Positions 1 through 11,783 of a stretch of 64,000 nt of DNA are shown piece by piece. Numbering within the stretch: position 1 is the stretch's first letter; each line of letters begins with the position of its first letter. This DNA is from Gossypium raimondii (lineage: Eukaryota > Streptophyta > Magnoliopsida > Malvales > Malvaceae), in contig NC_068577.1 in NCBI RefSeq assembly GCF_025698545.1, positions 2,389,501-2,453,500 of the forward strand, written 5' to 3'. A program made the translations under genes and the position numbers. A model generated the notes under the pieces. That model ran no database searches. It saw only the letters and a list, made by a program, of their open reading frames with translations, and was not told the DNA's origin.

Positions 1-1099
1 TCATCGCACACTCTAACCTCACCAACCTGACAATTTAATCTAGATGGTGAATGAGCTAATTTATTACAATCCCTTTTCATATAATTAAAAATAACCTTAC
101 GACAATCGAGGACTATATCATGAAGATCAAGAACCAAAGTACCCCTGTCCCAGCATGGTTCGTCCCTTTTCTCAATTTCCTGTTTTGCTAGCTGTTAGAG
201 TATTCAATGAATGTGACTAAAAGCACGTGTTAAAAAGTTGTTAAGTAGTTAAGCAGTTAGTTTGGTGTCAGTTACAGCTCATGCTACACTGCTACGTGTT
301 TGTATAAATACCTAGCCATTCTGCATGGCTAAACGCAAGATATATGAAAGGAATTATTTTTCTCATTTCTTGTTCTTTGTATAAGTCTAATACTAGCAAG
401 GAATCCGATTCTACCTATAAGCTGGTAAAACATTTAAAAACAGCCACCTCTAATCCCTCCTGAATAGAACAAACTGCTACATTTCCAACTTTCGGAACAG
501 CCGCACAAGTTACACAACCATGGTCAGCTCGTATAAATATTCCTAAGTCAGTCTCTTGCTTCCTTCTATCAAAACCGGCATCCACATTTAGCTTGAAAAA
601 GCTTCTCTATGTGGCTGTATCCATCTCTCCTGCTAATGCAGTCCTTGTCGAGACCGTGTTTCTTCTGAATGACCAAACACCTGCCTAAAAAGTTTTATTT
701 CTATTGAACCAACGGTGGCATAGGATAATCATGCTCCTCTCAACCCATTTCAAATTACGAATCAGCAGTCACCTGCATAAAGTTATCCCAAAATTTAGAC
801 TCACCAGTAACTAAGTCAAATTCACCGGCAAGTTAGGACAGATGCAATTCCAAAGTCTTCTTCTCAAGCAACATTCAAACAACACATGCCATCCCAAAGT
901 TGCTCGGAAGAATCCCTTTGAATAACCTCCAATGAAACACTTTAATCATTGGTATAACTTTGGATGGCCACAATAGTTTCCAAAGATCTCTACCCCGATT
1001 CTGATCCTCTACCAACTGGCCATTAATCTTTCTTGCCACAAAGAATGTTGATTTCACGGTGAAAATACTCCTACGTAGATGTAGAAATTTTCGGATCAA
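1..1099 (-). pseudogene. LINE-type retrotransposon ORF2 remnant (zinc-binding RT tail plus RNase H-like domain)
   Basis: On the minus strand, 1099-875 encodes a block typical of the zf-RVT region of plant non-LTR retrotransposons: LWKLLWPSKVIPMIKVFHWR followed by KGILPSNFG. Further downstream on the same strand (about 600-400) is the start of an RVT_3/RNase H-like domain (KLNVDAGFD, then VESDSLL). Its C-terminal part (FNYMKRDCNKLAHSPSR) continues at about 185-1. The two halves of the RNase H domain are separated by the solo LTR at 193-392. Stops and frame changes lie between the zf-RVT and RNase H parts, so this is a dead copy, cut off by the left window edge. A domesticated RNase H gene is an alternative I cannot exclude, but the zf-RVT neighbour favours a LINE. 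Confidence 0.7.
193..392. mobile_element. Solo LTR, Ty1/copia-like, 200 bp
   Basis: The element begins TGTTAG and ends CTAATA, one base away from the perfect inverted terminus CTAACA. It is flanked on both sides by CTAGC (188-192 and 393-397), a 5-bp target-site duplication. A TATAAATA box lies near 302. No internal retrotransposon sequence is present, so it is a recombined solo LTR. Deleting it together with one duplication rejoins the RNase H reading frame on the minus strand without a shift, which independently confirms both borders. Confidence 0.85.
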
Positions 1100-2006
1100 T
1101 TATAAAAACTTCTTATTCAATTTTGAAGTTGCTCTCTTATCTTATTCAGCCAATTTAAAAAAGACAAAACTCATTTTTGAATTGAGAATAACACCGCAAC
1201 CATCAGCTAGTTGCTCTCTAATCTTGTTCAACCAGACATAAAAAAAAGGTAAACACATTTTTAAGATAAAATCTAAAAGACCTTTGAAGTGTAATTATCC
1301 ATCCAATATCATGTCTCAAAGACCATAATTGGATCAAAACTATCCCAATCCTTTTGTATATAAAGGTGATAAAATATGTTTTCAACATTAAATTTGACAA
1401 CCCTTAAAGCGGACTTAACTACTCTAAAATCAAGTTTTGAAGATTTTTGGATTCTCCAAACTCGCTTTTAGGATCAAGCCTAAAAACTTTTGAATCAAAC
1501 CTCATTGATTCAAGAGTAAGTTTTGAAGACCCTTGAGTCTAAAGAAAATCAAAATTTTCAAGCAAACATCTCTACAAATCTAGTTTCAAGATCAAATCTC
1601 AAAGACACTTGAAGCGTAATCATTCATACATAATTTAAAATTACATGTTGAAAATTTAAACATTGAAAACTTAAGTACTGAATTTAAGTTATAAAATTTA
1701 TTTGTATATTACTTAAAATTAGGTACACAATATAATTATATTGTTTGATGGATGTAAATTTTAATTATAATAATTTTTAAGTTAAAATTTAAACTTCAAT
1801 TTTTAAAGGGTAATATAAGTTTAAAATAAAAAATTTATGTAAAGGATAATATAATTAAAATAATTAATTTTTTGTATTAATTAATCCATCTATAATTTTC
1901 TATATTTTTATAGAAAAATTTTATATATTTTTATAGATTATGAAATATTTTTTTTATTTTTAACAAATTTAATTATTTCAATGTGTTATTAAATAAGACT
2001 TAAGTC
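1100..2006. other. AT-rich intergenic DNA, no gene seen
   Basis: The short ORFs here (about 60 codons) show no family resemblance, and composition is strongly AT-rich. Phrases such as 'aaatctcaaaga' recur loosely between 1265 and 1625, suggesting an old degenerate repeat. I see nothing else. Confidence 0.6.
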
Positions 2007-2012
2007 TCAAAG

Positions 2013-2276
2013 CAGGGGCGGAGCCAAGGGGTTGCAAGGGCCCTGGCCCCCCCTAAAATAGAAAATTTTACCTTTACTCCTTCTATAATTTTTAAAATTT
2101 TAAATTAATATATAGTAAAATCACACTTTGGCCCCCTAAGAATGAGAAAAAATTGATTTAATCCTTCAAAAATTATAAAGATATATACTATTAAAATGGT
2201 AAAATTTTATTTTTACTATTATAAAAATATATAACTTTATTCCGACCCCTCAAAAAATTTTCTGGCTCCACCCATG
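2013..2276. mobile_element. MITE-like element with GGGCGGAGCCA terminal inverted repeats
   Basis: The left end is caggggcggagccaa. The right end, read in reverse, is catgggtggagccag, matching 12 of 15 positions. TCAAAG flanks both sides (2007-2012 and 2277-2282), consistent with a target-site duplication. The 264-bp interior is AT-rich and non-coding. A shorter relative with the same termini and similar interior phrases is at 17015-17203. The superfamily is uncertain. Confidence 0.7.
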
Positions 2277-2529
2277 TCAAAGACCATTGGAGCATAGCTT
2301 CAATTTATTATCTAAATATTTTCAAAATAAGTAGTGAATCAATATTTAAAAGAGTTTCTTGAAGGGGAAGATTTGGTTGGTCTACTCTTACCGTGTTCAA
2401 AGTTACTTCGGCGTCAATGTTTATTTATTTTTGTCCATGAGGTACCTTTACTTGCGTTTACACTAACTGCAGCGAAAGAACCCAAATAATGGGTTGACGA
2501 CCAAGAAATAAAATAGTTGTCATAGTACT

Positions 2530-2536
2530 TATAAAT
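2530..2536 (+). promoter_or_regulatory. TATA box of the 2659 peptide gene
   Basis: TATAAAT lies about 120 bases before the ATG at 2659, a usual distance for a plant gene with a leader of about 100 bases. No other strong TATA lies between it and the start codon. Confidence 0.5.
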
Positions 2537-2658
2537 GGCAGAGCTGTGATGAGAACAAACATACTAATTACCATAGCCGAAACAATAATAGTGTTTGTTG
2601 TTTTGAGAATTGGGAGAAATTGAACATCCAATCCAGAATATTAGCAGAGAAGCAAATT

Positions 2659-3163
2659 ATGGTAACCATCAAATCTCCATTGCCTCTCATCCTTTGCTGC
2701 TACCTCTTGGTATCTTTCGTCTTCTTCCCACATGGAGCACTCTCTCGTCAACTACAGGGGGAAGGTAAAAATGTATTCAATTTTCTGTATGTATTTTAAT
2801 CATTTTCATTTCTTTTTTTTAAAACCCTTTACAAACTCATTAAGGAAGCCTTGTCCTGGTTTATGTGTATGATGTCCATTGCATTGAATTGCAGGTGGTG
2901 GCAATAAACGAAGCAAAGCGGACGTAAAAAGAAGTACATCACGATCAGCACCATCTTGGGTTGGCCAGGATTCACATCCACCACCGTCTAGCCAGGTTTC
3001 AAGGACAAGTTCAAGTTCAAGTCAATCTACGGTCGTGGAGTATTCTCGTCAGGATTCCAACAGCCCCACAGGCCCGGGATGGAATTGCCAAACCACAACT
3101 ACTAGTAATGGTTACGCGAGATCGTGTTCGAAGACCACTTATCAATCCTCCACCAGCCCATAA
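2659..3163 (+). CDS. Small secreted peptide precursor, SRSAPSWVG family, copy 1
   Basis: Two exons are proposed: 2659-2764 and 2895-3163, with a GT-AG intron of phase 1, giving 124 aa. Residues 1-29 form a clear signal peptide (hydrophobic LPLILCCYLLVSFVFF, then HGALS). A basic stretch (KADVKR, 43-48) precedes the conserved block STSRSAPSWVGQDSHPPP (49-66). The tail is Ser/Thr-rich with only two cysteines. The copy at 10704-11106 has the same exon structure, signal peptide, basic dipeptide and core, and even the leader before the ATG is similar (ATTAGCAGA-AAGCAA). I do not recognise the family. The architecture of signal peptide, variable pro-region, dibasic site and short conserved Ser/Pro block resembles plant peptide-hormone precursors. 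A SCOOP-like (S-x-S) relationship is possible but weak. Function is unknown. Confidence 0.7.
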
Positions 3164-3228
3164 AGTTTATGTTTCGTTCTGAGATAAAGCTTGGTGTGTA
3201 TTCTGTTGTTGTTTGGTATGTTTCGCCC

Positions 3229-3260
3229 ATACCAGCCAAAATGATATTCATGGCTGGTAT
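3229..3260 (+). other. Perfect hairpin in the 3' region of the 2659 gene
   Basis: ATACCAGCCA (3229-3238) and TGGCTGGTAT (3251-3260) are perfect complements: a 10-bp stem with a 12-base loop, about 65 bases after the stop codon. An AATAAA-like stretch (gaaataaatg) follows at about 3280, so the hairpin probably lies in the 3' UTR. Confidence 0.6.
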
Positions 3261-3263
3261 ATT

Positions 3264-4870
3264 AACTGTGTACTACGAATGAAATAAATGATAAAAGAAG
3301 GATATATAATAAAGTTAAACCTTAATCTTTTTTTTATCAAATTAGGGGTCTTCATAATTTGGTTAAAACTGAATTAACTAATCGAACTGATTTAATTAGG
3401 TTAATCGGTTCGTGATCGAATTTAGTTCGATTAGAAATCGGTTAATAATTTTTGAGATTTCAATTATCGATTAATACGGTTCTGAATTAAGTAATATATT
3501 ATATATAATATATTTTTATATTAACAATGCATGTTTTTAAAGATTTTAAAAGCCTCAAGTTTAGTATGACTTGAGGAAACCTTGAGTTTACATTTAAAAA
3601 TAACCCAAATTTCTTTGATTGCTTAAATATATATTGATTGTCAACTCAAAGATAAAGTTTTGTAATATATGTTCTCTTTAAATAAATAATATATTGAGAC
3701 GTACGTTTAGAAGTTCACCTTTTAATTGGTAGAATAATAATTGCAGTTTTTAATTTTTATATTTTTATTAATTCGACCCTAGTTCTATATAAAAATCATA
3801 AAAATTTAAATTTATTTTAAAAATAGAAACTTCTATATAAAATTTCTAGAAAAATAAAATCTCAAAAATGTTGTTGAAGAATTAATACGTATGGAAAAAA
3901 ATTATCATTCAATAGAATCCAATAATAAATTAAAAACAAAACAAAACCAAAAAAAAAGGTTAGATCATTGCATGCTTCCTCAACGTTTTACAAAACTAAA
4001 TTAGTAATATTTTCAAGTCAGGTTCCATGCCCTTGAAGAACATCAAGAATTGATAGTACAGAGGCTTGTGAAATCGATTTTGATGTCATTCTTTTAGCAA
4101 AACATATCACAAATTTTCTTTTTCAAACTCAATTCAGAATTTCATTTCATTTAAATTATTTTTCAAAACAGAAATTGTAAAAACAAATTATATTCTAGTT
4201 TCTTTTCTTTTCTTATAACGAAAAAAATATGTCAAGAAACAAAAAGTTAAAAATAGAACCAATAATTTTGCTTAATATATTTTTTTATTTTTCTATGTTT
4301 TATTTAAAAGAATGGGCATTAGATATTACCATACAAATAATACAAAGAAAAAAATTAGAGGATTTAAAATAATTCTCCTCATTTTCTCCCTTTATCTATT
4401 TTTGAAATTTTCATTTACTTTTATTTTATTTTAATTTTAATTTTAAAATGTTCTAATTTTTTAAAAAATTCAATTTTCATCATTTTATACTAAAGAATAA
4501 AATTATTATTATACCAATTAAAAGGTGTTGCTCAATGATCAGGTGACAAAGAAAAACATTTGAAAAGCTTAATGATCAAATTATAATTTTTCTTAAACTA
4601 AATGACCAAAAAATTTTACCCATAATTTAGTGACCAATAGCGTAACTTACTCAAAAAATTAATCACAATTGAGCTTTGACACTCGTAATTAATTTTAAAA
4701 ATTTATACGTTTAATTTATTTTATTTTTTAATATTTTCTTAAAAGTACGTGCCACTTTACAATGAATGAAATAACTTTAATAAATTTTGTTACGAAAAAC
4801 AATTACATAAGTCATGGAGTATCCTCTTTCGATTGGTCCAACTATTTATTGTATTTAGACTTACATCATA
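3264..4870. other. Intergenic, AT-rich; fragment of an AATCGGTT-type repeat
   Basis: 3355-3505 holds repeated TTAATCGGTT / GATCGAATT / TAGTTCGATTA phrases on both strands, resembling degenerate inverted-repeat elements in plant genomes. The rest is homopolymer-rich AT sequence without coding potential. Confidence 0.45.
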
Positions 4871-4956
4871 GAGAGCATATGCTGCTATATATATCGAAAA
4901 TCTTGAGAATAGGGCTTCAATAAAATTTACTGTCAACATCGGTAGCAACCAAGTCA

Positions 4957-5330
4957 ATGACTGTTCATTTAGCTTTCCTTTTCCTGGTGTTTGCTTCTCT
5001 TGTAGCCCTTCATGAATGTACGTGTACTCAATTACAATTTACACAGTTGTTTTTCTTCTAATTGTTGATATACCCTTTTGATGTTTCATTTTGATTTGAT
5101 CAGGCACCAATGACGATGAGCTTGATCGGAGCATACCAACAGGCAACGAAATAATACTAGGACCATGCAGTCATTCAACATGCGGTGTAGAATCAGCATC
5201 GGAGAACGACAGCATATTCCGAAATTGTTGGTGCTGTTTATTACTAAAATCACATCTTTGTTATACCTATAGAATTGTCTGCGAAAACAATTGCGCACCC
5301 GGACCACCTCCTGATCTTGCAATTCCTTGA
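4957..5330 (+). CDS. ESF1-like cysteine-rich secreted peptide, copy A
   Basis: Exons 4957-5017 and 5104-5330 (GT-AG intron, phase 1) give 95 aa. Residues 1-18 are a signal peptide (AFLFLVFASLVAL). The mature part has eight core cysteines at about 42, 47, 62, 64, 65, 73, 80 and 84, including the CWCC signature, and ends in APGPPPDLAIP. The pattern fits the EMBRYO SURROUNDING FACTOR 1-like family, in which Arabidopsis ESF1 peptides are made in the central cell or endosperm and act in early suspensor development; a role for this copy is inference. In the other two copies translation starts at an ATG six codons further upstream. Here that ATG has changed (TCGGTAGCA), so the next in-frame ATG is the start. 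A TATATATA box lies near 4885. The alternative is a divergent cysteine-rich peptide outside ESF1. Confidence 0.72.
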
Positions 5331-7846
5331 CTGGATCACCTTGCTTTTGCAAGGCTGAGATGACCCTCTAGTTGTTGAAACCAACATGTCACTTGTTTCC
5401 AATAATCATGAATAAGAAGTGGCCAAAATAAATTTTATTATTCGATTGTGGTATCCATCCTAAGGCTCTAGCTTAGAAATTTATATGGGTAATTACAGTT
5501 ACCAAAATATTAAATACTCTTCTAACCATAAATACATGAAAATATTAGCATTTTATCCCTGCTAAATAATATTTTTGTCCCTTCCAAAATCCTATAAATA
5601 TGAGGCATTTTACTAAAAACAAATCTTCTTCTACTCTCTCTCTCTCATTCTTTCTGAAACTTTAGAATTTTTCTTAAATTGCATTAGAGAAAATTTAGTC
5701 TAGGAGTTTAGGTTTCAAGGAGAACCGTTTGTGACTCCTTCAAACTTTCCTGTGAATTTATCCTAGTCCAATTGAGTTCTACCTTCCTTATTTGAGTGTA
5801 CAAATATCGAAAAACTGTGTTAACCTTGAAAAACTACAACAAGCAGGGTAAATTCATTTTTAAGACAGTAGTTCTTCCACGGTACAGTAATACTTTATTT
5901 ATTTCCAGCAGACATTTGGTATAATGAAAAGTTATCACTTACGAAAAAACTTAATTAGTTAAATGTTATTTCAACTTTGGATATGCAAAAATTGATTCAC
6001 AAGTTGCATATCTTCATAATCTTAAATCAATATGAAAGTTGTTTTTCAAATGTGTTCACGTAATGTATTAAATCAAAATATGAGAAAAACAGTAAACACA
6101 ACTAGCATGACTTGAACCCAAGTCACATTTAAGGTAATGAACACATTTGACCATCAAACCATCATATAAAATTCTAATATTAAATATTTAATTTATATAT
6201 TTATTAACAATAAAATTATTAAAAAAATTAAAATATATAAATATTATCTTTTATTTATAATGATAATTTTTTAAAATAACATCACATTTTTTTTTAAAAG
6301 TGTTGAATGTACCAAAAATATAATTATAACTTTTTCAAAATTTTAATCAATATTTTTTAATATACGACAAACGTTATAAAGTAACTTTTCACACCTCCAT
6401 AATAAACCACGTTTCAATTATGAGATGAAAAAGCACCAAACACCCTGCTTGAATGCATCCACGTGCTTTTCAGAAATTGAGATAACTTCAATCTGATCCT
6501 TCAAACTTCATATATTTAATTTCATCCCTTATTAAGTTTTAATTGCTTCGATTCAATCCCAATTTAATTCTAATTGCACTCAATATATATATATATATTT
6601 ATTTATTTATTTATTTATTTATATGTTTATATATGATTTTTAATTTGATTATTTAACTTTATACTTTACCATTAATTTAATATACTTGATTTATTTTATA
6701 AAAATAAAATAGAATTTTTAATAAAATGGATTATTTTAAAAGATATTTATTAAAAATATAAAAACATAATTTATAATTTTTAGAACCCTAAAACAAGATC
6801 TAATATAAGCTGGAAGCCTAAAAATAATAGCCAAATACATGCATAAATCAAGAATCAAATAAATTATAGTCTTTAATCTTTCATTGAATCGCATATTCAA
6901 ATATTAATCCAACCTATATTTATAACATAAACTTAAAGGGTTTCAATCAATATTTTCAACATGCAAAATTGATGGACAAAATATTTATTAGTCGATACAC
7001 CAAATCAATATTTTAAATCCTTAAAATTCTAAAACAAATCGAAACCTAAATAATTTAACATAAATCCAAAAGATTTGGCATGTATGATAAGAAGAACACT
7101 GAATCCAAATATCAAGTTCATAAAATTTAAAAAAAAACGAATAAAACCCAAAAATAATAGAGAATCAATTCGTTCTAAATGATTTAACATGACGAGACTC
7201 GGATGCCACTTGTTAGAACCGTAAAAACAAGATCTAATATAAACTTAAAATTATAAACCAGAATCTATCATGTCAAATCATTAAGAATAAATCAAAAATA
7301 AAACTAGATGCAGAAACATACTTGAATTGATCGATTTCTTGAAATCTACGAATCTTGGGGTTTTGATATTTCAAATTAGTACACAAGTAATCTAGAGAAT
7401 GTGGCTCTCTTTTTTCTAAAGATGGGATATTAGAAAAGTTACGTTGTGTGTAATTTGGAAACCATAACCCTAATATATAATTTTGGCACATTAGCCCTAA
7501 TTTTTAATCAACCCATCATCAATTAGAAATTAGTTACTAGAGTTATTTGACCCATACTTTATTTAATAATTAAAGCCCAACAAACATTAAACAAATTAGA
7601 TCCCTTTTAATTTGGGCTAACATATTATGATGGCAAATAATAACATGTTATATAGATGTTTATATTTTCCAACAATTTTATGTTGCAATCTTTTAAATAA
7701 TAATATTATTTGTAGAGTTTTATAAAAACTTTTAAGAAATAATTAAATATAATTAAATTAATACATATAATTAACCCTAAACCCGAAATTTATTTAAGAA
7801 TATACTTAATCAACCAACCTATACATTGTACGGGATAATCAAACTA

Positions 7847-7884
<38 letters not shown>

Positions 7885-8410
7885 TGTGCAATGAACGAGA
7901 CAGAATTTTGCAGTCTTATAAATTTATCAGAAATTTCAATTATATTTAAATTATTATATATTTATATAAATATATTTAAATTATCAAAATTGAATAATAT
8001 ATTAATATTTATTCTTTGTCATATTAAAAAATCACCTTTATTGTATAATTCAACATCGCGTGCATGGCGTTAAGGAAAAGGCAGTCCGTCAACAGCGTAT
8101 CTCTGTGTTTTTATACGTGGAAGTCAGCCAATTCCCACTAGTTGTCCCTGCATGCATTACCGTATTCAAGGCTCCCCTTGGCAAATTCAAGCCAATCAAT
8201 TTTTGGGATAAAAATCATTTGTAGCCCTCCCATTTTGATTCAACAACATGCATGTTTTCAATTATTTTTATTCATAAGGATTTTAATATTGTTTTTAAAA
8301 ATTATTATATAATCATATTTTCGTTAATTCATTAACGGGTGTTGATTAGTATGGAGAGGTGATTAAAATTCTTGTTAAACATCCGTTTGGTATAAATTCA
8401 AACTGTGTTA
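5331..8410. other. Intergenic, AT-rich, with a (TA)n microsatellite
   Basis: About 34 bp of (TA)n is at 7848-7881, and a TTTA run at 6595-6620. A patch at 6105-6175 (tgacttgaacccaagtcaca) resembles tRNA- or retroelement-derived debris. No coding sequence is supported: the 60-88 codon ORFs have no recognisable features. Confidence 0.5.
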
Positions 8411-8418
8411 CTCTTATC

Positions 8419-9020
8419 TAGATCTAATCATGGGTCGAACTATTGGGAGAGCTTGGGCAAAAATATAAGCTCGAAAAATGGGCTTGGAAAATAATAATGC
8501 CCGTTTTCTAAATGGACTAAGCCTCGGGTATTATTTTTTTGGATTGGGCCCGCTCCAAATAAATTGTTTTATTGTTGTTTTACTGCTATTTTGTTGTCAT
8601 TTTTTTGTTGTTTTGCTAACATTTCGCTATTGTATTGTTACTATTTTGTTATTATTGTTTGGATATTGTATAATTCTTATTTTATTATTAATTTTGTTAC
8701 TATTTTAAAAGCACTTGCTTGTTAAGTTGCAACTATCTTAGTGTTATTTAAGTATAAAGAATTTTTTTAAAATGTATTTTTAATTTGTTGAGAAACATTT
8801 ATTTTACTATTTTTAGTGTATTTGACGTATTTTATTTTTTAAATTAGTTTTTATATAAAAATAATTTAAAAAAATTAATATGGGCGAGTTGAGTTAAGCT
8901 CGGGTTTAGCATTTTAATCTGAGCCAAGCTTGGGCAGAAATTTAAGCTCATTTTTTCGGCCGAGCCCTAGCTTAAAATTTTGTATCGGCACAATCCGAAT
9001 ACGACACATGATCAAGTCTA
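8419..9020. mobile_element. Degenerate Mutator-type non-autonomous element
   Basis: The left end (tagatctaatcatgggtcg) and the right end read in reverse (tagacttgatcatgtgtcg) match over most of 19 bases. Flanking octamers CTCTTATC (8411-8418) and CTCCCATC (9021-9028) agree at 6 of 8 positions, as expected of an old duplication. GC-richer ends (gagcttgggc, gcctcggg, gagcccta) enclose an AT-rich centre, like the better preserved element at 32037-32517. Confidence 0.55.
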
Positions 9021-9028
9021 CTCCCATC

Positions 9029-10060
9029 CTACCCTAATACTATATCTAAAAAAAACTTTAAATATTGTTTTAATTGACTTTTTTTTTATAGATTCACCAC
9101 TTCTATTCTTATTCTTTTTAACCCGAAAAAAAAAAGTCCAACCCATCTTGTGTTTTTAGTGAATAACAGAAACGCGACTAGCGTGACTCATATTCAGATC
9201 ACACTTGGAGCGATAAACACTACCATAAGTTAAATGCACAATTTTCTATCCAACCCATCTCTTTTTCTTTTTTTCTTTTTTTGATGAAAAATAATACAAA
9301 ATTACATGAGATCAAATGCCCAAACCTATCCGAACCATCTTTTTAATTGATGCAATATCGATTTGTCCTAACTAAACTTAAAGTCCTGTAGTTTTTGTTT
9401 TATACATAGAAACCTAAAAGTCTTACAATATTGACAAATAAAATGAACCAACCCAAATTTTGGGTTGATTGAGATAATTAATTGAAGGCATAGTCAAGGG
9501 CGTAATTAAGGCCACTGAATTTTATAAGTGTTTTAATATTACATATTATCATTCAAGAAAAGTGTATATTTATATCTAACCCCTAAATTTTAAGACTTTC
9601 TGAAGTGCATGCCTTATAATATTTAAGGTATATTTAACGTTTGATCCCTTAATTTTCTTTTAATTTTGATCCATTTTAAATATTTAGCTTGAAATTATAA
9701 ATTTTGATAACACTTCTGGTCTAGATCTCATTTATTAATTTTAATTTAATTATCTCTATTTTACTTTAATAAATCAAGCAAACATATTCATGTTAACTGG
9801 TAAAATAACATTACATAATTTTATGCATAATTAAGTTAAATTTTTTAACATAAGGTATTAATTCTTATTAAATTTTCTACACACGTAATGTGATGACACT
9901 AATTTATTAGTTAATAATGTCATTATTATTATTTGAATAGTTAAAGAGGACACAAGATTAATCCCAACCATCCCAAATCAGGCTTAATAAAAAAAATAGG
10001 TAAACTACACTCAAGGTTATTAAATTATTAGTAGGTTTACAATTTGATCATTTGACTTTA
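9029..10060. other. Intergenic, AT-rich, nothing recognised
   Basis: There are no ORFs with family features. Segments such as 9180-9240 resemble scattered repeat sequence, but no borders could be drawn. Confidence 0.4.
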
Positions 10061-10066
10061 AAAAGT

Positions 10067-10490
10067 TACAAAATAGTCATTGAATTACCTGAGAGTTTTC
10101 ATTTAAGCCATTGAACTATTCAAAAGTTTTTATTTAAGTCACTGGGATATTAAGTTTTTTTTTTTTTTAGTTCAGCCAGCGAGCTCCAAATGACGATTCG
10201 ACGATGGTATGGTGGATCAATACCCATTGACGAGAAAAAGAATATTCCTTAAATCCAAGTTGATCTAACGATCAGTGTTGAAGATCGGGGAAGAAAACTA
10301 TTTCAATTTTGGTTTGCAGATTCGTGACATTTAAAGTTGCTTCATGAGAAAAATTGAATTGTAGAAGAGAATGAGAATGAGAGCTTTCGATTGTTGCAGA
10401 GGTTGCAAGTAGAGAATGTCATACAACATCGATTTTAACAACTCAATAACTTAAATTAAAATTTTTAAATAATTTAATAACTATTTTATA
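10067..10490. repeat. Fold-back repeat with long imperfect inverted arms
   Basis: The left arm (about 10067-10145: 'aaaatagtcattgaattacc', 'catttaagccattgaac') resembles the reverse complement of the right arm (about 10424-10490: 'aaatagttattaaattattt', 'aatttaagttattgag'). A GC-richer centre lies between them. This looks like an inverted-repeat DNA element. No target duplication was established. Confidence 0.5.
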
Positions 10491-10703
10491 ATTTTTTAAA
10501 AAAATTACGTGATAAAAACGTAAATTGAATTTCATATTTTTGTCACCAAAAAGTTAAACTAAAAATATTCTAAATTTGAAGTACCTTTAATCTTGACCCC
10601 TTATATAGCCTCCTTGGCATTGTATTTATAAGAAGGACGTCTGCCAAATGATTAAAAAGGAGACACCCACGCAAGTTACAAGATATTAGCAGATAAGCAA
10701 CTT

Positions 10704-11106
10704 ATGGAAACCAAACCTTCATTGCTTCTTATCCTCTACTGCTTTCTCTTGGCATCGTTTCTCTTCTTCCCACATGGAGCAGACTCTCGTAAACTACTGC
10801 AGGGGGAAGAAGGTATTATTTAAGCTTTATAATTCAATCATTTTCAGTATAAATAAATATAATATCTTATATCCAATTCTTGGATTTGCAGAAGATGGCA
10901 ATGGACCAAAAAAAGCGGGAGTAAGAAGAAGTCCTTCAAGATCAGCACCATCTTGGGTAGGCCATGATTCTCCTCCCAATTCTCCTCCCTCGCCGCCTTC
11001 ACAGCAGTCATTTGAAAATCAAGTGCGCAGTGAAGCGGAACAAGAAGCCCAACGTGAAGCTTGCGAGTATTCCCGTAGTTATACTAATGCTTATTGTTCT
11101 CCTTAA
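10704..11106 (+). CDS. Small secreted peptide precursor, SRSAPSWVG family, copy 2
   Basis: Exons 10704-10812 and 10892-11106 (GT-AG, phase 1) give 107 aa. Residues 1-27 are a signal peptide (SLLLILYCFLLASFLFF). A dibasic RR (48-49) precedes the conserved block SPSRSAPSWVGHDSPPNSPP (50-69). The tail is acidic/Gln-rich (SEAEQEAQREACEYSRSYTN) and ends YCSP. Compared with copy 1 (2659-3163), the signal peptide and core are strongly conserved and the tail is not, which points to the core as the functional unit. The Pro-rich SPPNSPPSPP part could carry hydroxyproline and arabinose. A TATTTATAAG box is near 10628. The gene forms a unit with the EG45 pseudogene downstream on the other strand, and the same unit is duplicated at 13.8-14.9 kb. 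Product function is unknown. Confidence 0.75.
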
Positions 11107-11783
11107 TTTTAAAAGCCTTAAAGCCGCCACACCCAACAATTAAGAGTCTGTCTTGCGCTTTCGATCCTTCCGGACCTGGGTATAGATGTTATCTACTTTG
11201 TTTGTGTACCGAGTACTGTGTGTTTTTATATGAGAAATTAGAGTGCCACAAACTAAAAAAAAAAAGAACTTCAATGTTGAAAGTTCAAGTATTAGTTGTT
11301 GGCGGATACATGCAACATTAAACATCAGTTCCAGGTTAGTTAAAGAACTGTTTAATCTCTGTTAAGTGTATACTCTTTCTAATTACTTAGATTACAAGCT
11401 TTTGTTATGTATGCTAAACTATAAAAATAGTTACTTTTGTTTGTCTCATATTATATTTTAATCACTTATGTTTAAAATGTTACGTTTTAGTCACTTACAT
11501 TATCGTTTTGTTATGAAGTAGCCATTTTGCCGTTAAGCTCCATTACCTCCCTTACAAAAGTCCTATATGTCAGTCAAATGAGTTTTAAATGCCAACTTAA
11601 ATGTCCAATTGGGACAGGAATAGGTTTTTAATTAATTGAAAATTTTAAATTAATTGAGGGGTAAAGTGCAATTTCATCATAGATTAACTTATAATTTTAT
11701 TATTTATAAAGGCCCTCATTGGTGACAGATATGATTCAAAGCTACATCCATTTGCTTGATTATGGTAGAAAACCCATAGTTCG

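Noticed and set aside
2961-3182. 73-codon ORF on the plus strand
   Set aside because: Shadow frame of exon 2 of the peptide gene 2659-3163; the spliced frame joins a signal peptide and matches its paralogue.
5086-5352. 88-codon minus-strand ORF
   Set aside because: Antisense to the ESF1-like exon; no domain.
8478-8708. Hydrophobic 76-codon ORF that looks like a membrane protein
   Set aside because: Its TTN-rich codons come from T-rich interior of a Mutator-type element; no start context or splice partners.
11094-11325. Overlapping 61-75 codon ORFs on both strands
   Set aside because: They lie in the 3' flank of the 10704 gene and have no features.
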